Below, piece by piece: positions 59,437 to 64,000 of a stretch of DNA of 64,000 nt. The position numbers and the translations under genes were made by a program. Origin of the DNA: Paenibacillus sp. SYP-B3998 (GTDB taxonomy: Bacteria; Bacillota; Bacilli; Paenibacillales; NBRC-103111); the NCBI RefSeq assembly GCF_010820665.1, contig NZ_JAAIKC010000001.1, positions 558,001 through 622,000 of the forward strand. The letters run 5' to 3'. Positions within the stretch are counted from its first letter, which is position 1, and every line of letters begins with the position of its first letter. The notes beneath the pieces were generated by a model, which had not been told where the DNA came from, ran no database searches, and saw nothing but the letters and a program-made list of their open reading frames with translations.

Positions 59437-61587
59437 ATGCCTTACCTACTCGTAACCGTACTAATTTACGCCAGTGTTCTGGCGATATTAGTCATAACGG
59501 ATGTCGTCAAGAACAGAGAACTTTTGAAGAAAGATGCTTATTTTCAAAGCCAAGCGTTTCATCATGAAATCGAGCTTGATTATAATCTGATCCGTTATTA
59601 CCATATTGACAATAAAGACTACCCGTTATACACGGAACAAGCCAAGATTGGAGCAGAGCGCAGTGAGGCTTGGAAAGTGACTTATGAAGGAATGGAACGC
59701 AAAAAGAAAGACGCGTACATGGAGAAAATTATCGAAGCGAAGAGGCTTGGTAAATTTGATGAAGCGCAGTATTTCCAGGAGGGAATGAATGGGGAATTTG
59801 CTCAAATTGAAAATGAAATTACGGAATTGCTTGCAACTCGGACCAAAGACTACCTTTCTTACAAAAACAAAGAGTATTCCGATGTAGAAAACAGCTTAAC
59901 CTCACGCAGCCGTTCTTTTCATTATTACATTGAAGATCAAAAAAACAGCAGCGTTTATAGAAATATGGACATAGAACCTAAGGATGCGGATGTCAAACAA
60001 GCGCTTTATGCCATTGAACTACCACAAACGTATGTGAAAAATGAAATTCTTCAGCGTATTAACACATATTTTCAGAAGAATTCGCTGAAGGGTTATTTTA
60101 TTATCCCAAAGGAAGCACGCGGTTTTAGTCAAATTCATGCTGATTATATGTATTTCAATTCAATTCGTGAACGTCTTTTTAAAGAAATCGCTATGCTAGT
60201 AGTTAATTCTTTATTGATAGGCGGACTTTTCCTTTATATGAAGAAAAATTATGCGTTCCGCTTTCTGCTAGAAAATATGCCTACGAATAGGCTTCGTCAG
60301 ATTCCTTTGGATGTACGTCTTCTTATAACGGCAGCTTTGTGCTGTATTCTCGTGAACCAATTTAACACAATTTCCTTTTTTAAGCTTCCGATTCGTCTCA
60401 GCATCTTGACGAGTTGGACAATCCTTTCCGTGATTTTGATGGTTTTGGCGCTATTTCTTATCGACGGCATCCGATTATGTCAATGCCGAGATCAATTTGC
60501 GAAACAATGGGAAAGCAGCCTGTATAGAAGGATATCCGTAATTTTAACGAATCGGCGCGTGAAGAAATCCATGCTATATAAGGCAGGCTTTGTTTTCTCT
60601 GTTACCGTTTTACTAGGCGTAGCCATTCCCTTCACCATATACGGGATGGAAGAGCAAATAACTGGACTAGTCATTTGCGGAATCGTATATGGCCTTCTTT
60701 ATGCAATAACAATCCTTCCTTTTATGATAAGAAGAATACGGATGCTTCATCGAATCATGGTTGCTGCGGAGCAAATTGCCGAAGGGGATTTGAGCGACTC
60801 TTCTATTGTAGAAAGGGGAAAAGGTAATCTAGCCCAGCTCGCCCTACATCTGAATAACATGAAAAAAGGATTCAAAGCATCGATGGAAAAAGAAAAGAAA
60901 AGTGAACGAATGAAATCCGAGTTAGTCACGAACGTTTCACATGACCTCAAAACTCCGCTGACCTCGATAATTAACTATGTGGACTTATTAAAGCAAAAAG
61001 ACTTGCCGCCTGAATCGATAGCAAAGTACATCGAAGTGTTGGATCGAAAATCGCAAAGGCTCAAAGTGTTAATTGACGATTTATTTGAGGCATCCAAAAT
61101 GGCGAGCGGCGCCGTAGACTTACAGGTGGAAACAGTGAATGTATCTGCTCTTTTGAACCAAGCGTTAGCAGAATTCAGCGATAAAATTGAAAGTTCTGTA
61201 CTTACTTTCCGCGTTCATGTCGAGCATGCCCATATCGTAGCGCCCTTGGATGGACGGAAAACTTGGCGTGTGTTTGAGAATTTGATTAGCAATGCTTTAA
61301 AGTATGCCATGCCGCATACCCGGGTCCATCTTTCGCTAAGCGAAGATCAGGATAAAGTTCTCTTTACGATCAAAAATGTGTCTTCCTATGAAATCGATTT
61401 TCATGTAGATGGATTATTGGAACGTTTTAAACGGGGAGATTCGTCCAGACATACGGAGGGATCAGGCCTAGGCCTAGCTATCGCTAAAAGTATCGTGGAG
61501 CTTCAGGGCGGTCAACTCATGATTGAAGTAGACGGAGACTTATTTAAGGCGACTGTTATTTTTGACAGGAACACCAGCGCAGCATGA
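59437..61587 (+). CDS. Sensor histidine kinase with large extracytoplasmic and multi-helix region
   Basis: The 716-residue protein has one N-terminal helix (about 3-24), an extracytoplasmic region of about 230 residues rich in charged heptads, then five or six membrane helices (about 255-440). A HAMP-like segment with MVAAEQIAEGDLSDSSIVER and the kinase core follow. HisKA contains SHDLKTPLTS with His502, the N-box has Asn619 (NALKYA), and the G2 box is GSGLGLAIAKS. An in-frame TTG at 59410 overlaps the regulator gene and was not chosen. The stimulus is unknown. Confidence 0.92.
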   Translation: MPYLLVTVLIYASVLAILVITDVVKNRELLKKDAYFQSQAFHHEIELDYNLIRYYHIDNKDYPLYTEQAKIGAERSEAWKVTYEGMERKKKDAYMEKIIEAKRLGKFDEAQYFQEGMNGEFAQIENEITELLATRTKDYLSYKNKEYSDVENSLTSRSRSFHYYIEDQKNSSVYRNMDIEPKDADVKQALYAIELPQTYVKNEILQRINTYFQKNSLKGYFIIPKEARGFSQIHADYMYFNSIRERLFKEIAMLVVNSLLIGGLFLYMKKNYAFRFLLENMPTNRLRQIPLDVRLLITAALCCILVNQFNTISFFKLPIRLSILTSWTILSVILMVLALFLIDGIRLCQCRDQFAKQWESSLYRRISVILTNRRVKKSMLYKAGFVFSVTVLLGVAIPFTIYGMEEQITGLVICGIVYGLLYAITILPFMIRRIRMLHRIMVAAEQIAEGDLSDSSIVERGKGNLAQLALHLNNMKKGFKASMEKEKKSERMKSELVTNVSHDLKTPLTSIINYVDLLKQKDLPPESIAKYIEVLDRKSQRLKVLIDDLFEASKMASGAVDLQVETVNVSALLNQALAEFSDKIESSVLTFRVHVEHAHIVAPLDGRKTWRVFENLISNALKYAMPHTRVHLSLSEDQDKVLFTIKNVSSYEIDFHVDGLLERFKRGDSSRHTEGSGLGLAIAKSIVELQGGQLMIEVDGDLFKATVIFDRNTSAA

Positions 61588-61622
61588 ACAATTCCAAAGT
61601 GGAATATGTCCATAGTTGACGA

Positions 61623-61665
61623 AACCAAGGACTTTCAAACACAGAATGTCCTTGGTTCCTTTTTC
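61623..61665. terminator. Bidirectional terminator
   Basis: AACCAAGGAC and GTCCTTGGTT form a perfect 10-bp stem with a 15-base loop, then CCTTTTTCC. It lies between the kinase and the convergent YheC/D gene. Confidence 0.8.
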
Positions 61666-61706
61666 CAGGAATACAACAATAAAAGTGAAGAAATCGAAAT
61701 ACGCAG

Positions 61707-62474
61707 CTACCTGATCTTTTTAGGTAGAAAGCGACCATGAAGTCGAGTAAGCTTAAGGACTCTCCGGAACACCTTTGAATCTGGGAGCTTTCTGAAAATA
61801 AACGGGTCTGGACGCGTATTCACTTCGAAAATCCATGGGTGTCGCGCGCGGTCGATCCCTACATCGACGCCGATCTCTTTTAATCGTGGAAAGGCGGTTC
61901 GTAAATGGCGAGCAATGGTTAAACCTAACTGGGACAACTCCTTGTTGAGATGTTGTCTCTCTTGCACATTCACATGAGGCTTAAGCAGTACATCAAGTGG
62001 TAGAGGGGTGCCGCCGTTGTGATAATTGGTCACAATGCGTCTGGGATGAGCAACCCGACCGATCGTTCCCGTGTGCTCCCAATGGCCGCGTTCATTGGTT
62101 TGGACCATGATGCGAATATCAAACGGACGGTTGTTGAACTTCAACATGTGGATGCCTTTCTGGACCACATACATACGACTGTTGAACTTTTTTTGTATAG
62201 CATGATAGAAAGCGTCAAAGTTGTTAAATCGATAGGTTTGCGTATTCACCGTAAACTTGAATTTCGGTGCTTTGTTCGTTTGAATTTCGGCTTTAATAAT
62301 TCCGAATCCGCCCGTTCCTTGATTGGGCTTGATATAAACCATCTTATGCTTCTCCAACATGGTGAGGAGGTCTTTTTTCGTTGCCTTTTTCGTTTCAGGG
62401 ACAAAACGCCTCAAATCCTGACGCTGATTTAGTACGAGTGTTTTTCCCCATTTGTTATTGCCATACCTCTTCAT
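61707..62474 (-). CDS. YheC/YheD-family ATP-grasp protein
   Basis: The 255-residue protein is a YheC/D-type ATP-grasp protein: VYIKPNQGTGGFGIIKAEI, RPFDIRIMVQTNERGHWEHT, TGTIGRVAHPRRIVTNYHNG and IFEVNTRPD. These proteins are linked to endospore coats in Bacilli and have a ligase-like fold whose substrate is unknown. It is shorter than some family members at the N-terminus. GGAGG precedes the ATG. It supports a spore-forming host. Confidence 0.9.
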   Translation of the reverse strand: MKRYGNNKWGKTLVLNQRQDLRRFVPETKKATKKDLLTMLEKHKMVYIKPNQGTGGFGIIKAEIQTNKAPKFKFTVNTQTYRFNNFDAFYHAIQKKFNSRMYVVQKGIHMLKFNNRPFDIRIMVQTNERGHWEHTGTIGRVAHPRRIVTNYHNGGTPLPLDVLLKPHVNVQERQHLNKELSQLGLTIARHLRTAFPRLKEIGVDVGIDRARHPWIFEVNTRPDPFIFRKLPDSKVFRRVLKLTRLHGRFLPKKIR

Positions 62475-62690
62475 CTGTAATCCTCCCGTCAGGTTCGCTG
62501 CTGCTCTGCAACGATTCCTTGCTGCTACTAAGGTTGTGACTCCTATATCGTATGGCTCGTTAGGGGATTGTTTCGGGTTTAAGCAGATAATGGGCGTAGT
62601 TCACTCCATGAATGGTTTATGAGTTGCCAATCGCAAGTGGATTTGCGATAATGCGCATAGGACATGAATTGGGATAGGATGTGTGTAATT

Positions 62691-63770
62691 ATGGAAAATA
62701 AGAAGAAGATACTCGCATTTATTGGTTCCTATGCAGAATCGAATCAACCAGGGCTATATGTAGGCAGTTACGAGGAGTCAAACGGTAGTCTTACCGTAAT
62801 CGATGAAGTGGATGGTTTGCAAAACCCAACTTTTCTGGAAGTGAATTCAGACAATCTCAAGGTGTACGCACTGACAGAGGGGATTGGTTCTGAAGGTCAG
62901 CGTTGTGGAGCTGCAGCTGCATTCGAGATTGATCCAGCATCGGGCAAGCTATCGTTGTTAAACAAAGAAAATACGGTGCCTGCAACTACCTGTCATATTA
63001 CTTTGGACCATACTAATCAGTGTATCCTCGTAGCTAGCTATCACGGCGGCATGATTGGTTTGTCCCCGCTGCTTGAGGATGGCCGAGTCGGGGCTATCAC
63101 TGATATCCAATGGCATAAGGGATCAAGCATATTGCCTGATCAGGACCGACCACATGCCCATTTCGTGTTTATTGACCGACAGAATCGTTTTGTTGGCGTT
63201 TGCGATTTGGGTCTGGATCGCATTTTGTTGTATAAGCTGGACCTGGCTGCGCACCGACTCCTTCCACATGGGGAAGTTCAAGTAGCTCCAGGATCTGGAC
63301 CGCGACATTTCGCCTTTCATCCATCCTTTGCTTACGGGTACGTAATTAATGAACTGAATTCGACGATTACTGCTTTCTCTTATGACGAGGAGCTGGGCGT
63401 GTTGACCGAAATTCAGAGCCTGTCTACACTACCTGATGACTTTGAAGGGGAAAATGCTTGTGCTGACATCCACATTTCTCCAGATGGCAATTTCCTCTAT
63501 GGGTCTAACCGAGGTCACGACAGCATTGTCGTATATGCGATTGATCGCGTAACCGGCAGACTTAGCATCGTTGAGTTTGCTCCAACACTAGGAGGTCATC
63601 CTCGTAATTTTGCCCTATCACCAGACGGACAATTTATGTTGGTAGCGAATCGGGATGCGAACAACATCGTCACGTTTAAGAGAGATGAAAGTACGGGGAA
63701 GCTTCTTCCTACGGGAAGTGTTTTGAGTGTGTCTAAGCCTGTTTGCATCAAGTTTGTCAGTATCCATTAA
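62691..63770 (+). CDS. pgl: Lactonase family, seven-bladed beta-propeller
   Basis: The 359-residue protein begins MENKKKILAFIGSYAESNQP. It contains the repeated propeller pattern (FLEVNSDNLKVYALTEG, HITLDHTNQCILVASYHGG, DIHISPDGNFLYGSNRGHDS). It closes with GGHPRNFALSPDGQFMLVAN. This matches the YkgB/Pgl-type 6-phosphogluconolactonase family. ATG 62691 is chosen; the upstream ATG at 62664 lacks a ribosome binding site. Confidence 0.88.
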   Translation: MENKKKILAFIGSYAESNQPGLYVGSYEESNGSLTVIDEVDGLQNPTFLEVNSDNLKVYALTEGIGSEGQRCGAAAAFEIDPASGKLSLLNKENTVPATTCHITLDHTNQCILVASYHGGMIGLSPLLEDGRVGAITDIQWHKGSSILPDQDRPHAHFVFIDRQNRFVGVCDLGLDRILLYKLDLAAHRLLPHGEVQVAPGSGPRHFAFHPSFAYGYVINELNSTITAFSYDEELGVLTEIQSLSTLPDDFEGENACADIHISPDGNFLYGSNRGHDSIVVYAIDRVTGRLSIVEFAPTLGGHPRNFALSPDGQFMLVANRDANNIVTFKRDESTGKLLPTGSVLSVSKPVCIKFVSIH

Positions 63771-63792
63771 TCGAATCGGATAACGAACACTT

Positions 63793-63830
63793 CAATACCC
63801 TTCGCATGTGCGGAGGGTATTGTTTGTATT
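63793..63830 (+). terminator. Rho-independent terminator
   Basis: CAATACCCT and CGCA pair with TGCG and AGGGTATTG, followed by TTTGTATT. Confidence 0.8.
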
Positions 63831-63918
63831 GCACACACTTATATTTGGTATTTATTGATATAATTCGTATATGATAAAAGGGCGAATGATATTTTCTAGG
63901 GATAAGAGGGAGGGACCT

Positions 63919-64000
63919 ATGTGGAGTCGTAGTGATTTAAAAACAAGAGCCAAAGAAACGTTAAGATCTTCCTATTGGAAGGCGTTCATCATTAGTTTGC
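63919..64000 (+). CDS. DUF975 membrane protein, 5' end only
   Basis: The frame begins MWSRSDLKTRAKETLRSSYW, then KAFIISL, and runs off the window. The pattern of an amphipathic start with RAKETL-SSYW-KAF matches DUF975, a family of multi-helix membrane proteins of unknown function. AGGGAGGGA precedes the ATG. A TATAAT at 63859-63864 may be its -10. Confidence 0.75.
   Translation, partial: MWSRSDLKTRAKETLRSSYWKAFIISL

Overview
The window looks like a chromosomal segment of a spore-forming Bacillales bacterium, most likely a Paenibacillus or close relative. The reasons are strong GGAGG ribosome binding sites with frequent GTG and TTG starts, a YheC/YheD spore-coat type ATP-grasp gene, a secreted protein with a copper-amine-oxidase-like N-terminal domain, Firmicutes-type lipoproteins, a ZTP riboswitch before folD, and a murK-murQ-murR set. 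No rRNA, tRNA or CRISPR array was seen.

The window has two halves. Bases 1 to about 18,780 are AT-rich accessory DNA. They hold small, mostly unrelated genes: Imm10-like, WGR, DUF2199, DUF2750, GrpB, Nudix, DinB, carbon-nitrogen hydrolase, HIT, zinc-ribbon, DUF5412 and DUF6973 types. Many remnants and frameshifted genes lie among them. The most striking structure is a family of about 13 short AT-rich, imperfectly palindromic sites (consensus AAAA-N3/4-YGATTTYATT). They lie between one-gene units, often with the stop codon of the upstream gene inside the site. The sites form three clusters (about 4.34-5.81, 11.16-12.55 and 14.23-15.65 kb). Each cluster begins directly after a copy of a degenerate repeated block carrying remnants of the same divergent gene. 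This resembles a gene-cassette array with array heads, but no recombinase gene is visible in the window.

Bases from about 18.9 kb to the end have higher GC and look like ordinary chromosome. In order: an AraC regulator with an overlapping leader ORF, VOC and SIMPL proteins, an epimerase, catalase, a serine hydrolase, a 5'-nucleotidase, a secreted copper-amine-oxidase-like protein behind a perfect 26-bp palindrome, an FAD oxidoreductase, an alkyltransferase-like DNA repair protein, the MurNAc catabolic set, a ZIP transporter, a GntR regulator with operators facing a HAD phosphatase, GNAT and MFS genes, a sugar ABC transporter, a Rieske protein, csaA, a Fur-controlled siderophore-binding lipoprotein, a TetR regulator with operators, a squalene/phytoene synthase, a flavin monooxygenase next to a sulfurtransferase, MFS, ZTP-riboswitch-folD, hemolysin III, arylamine N-acetyltransferase, a two-component system, YheC/D, a lactonase, and the start of a DUF975 gene.

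A MITE-like element of about 162 bp occurs in both halves (3.43 and 47.05 kb). The second copy supplies the apparent terminator of the sugar ABC operon. Several remnants also lie in the core half: a quinone-reductase tail, a tail before the arylamine acetyltransferase, and one after the ATL gene.
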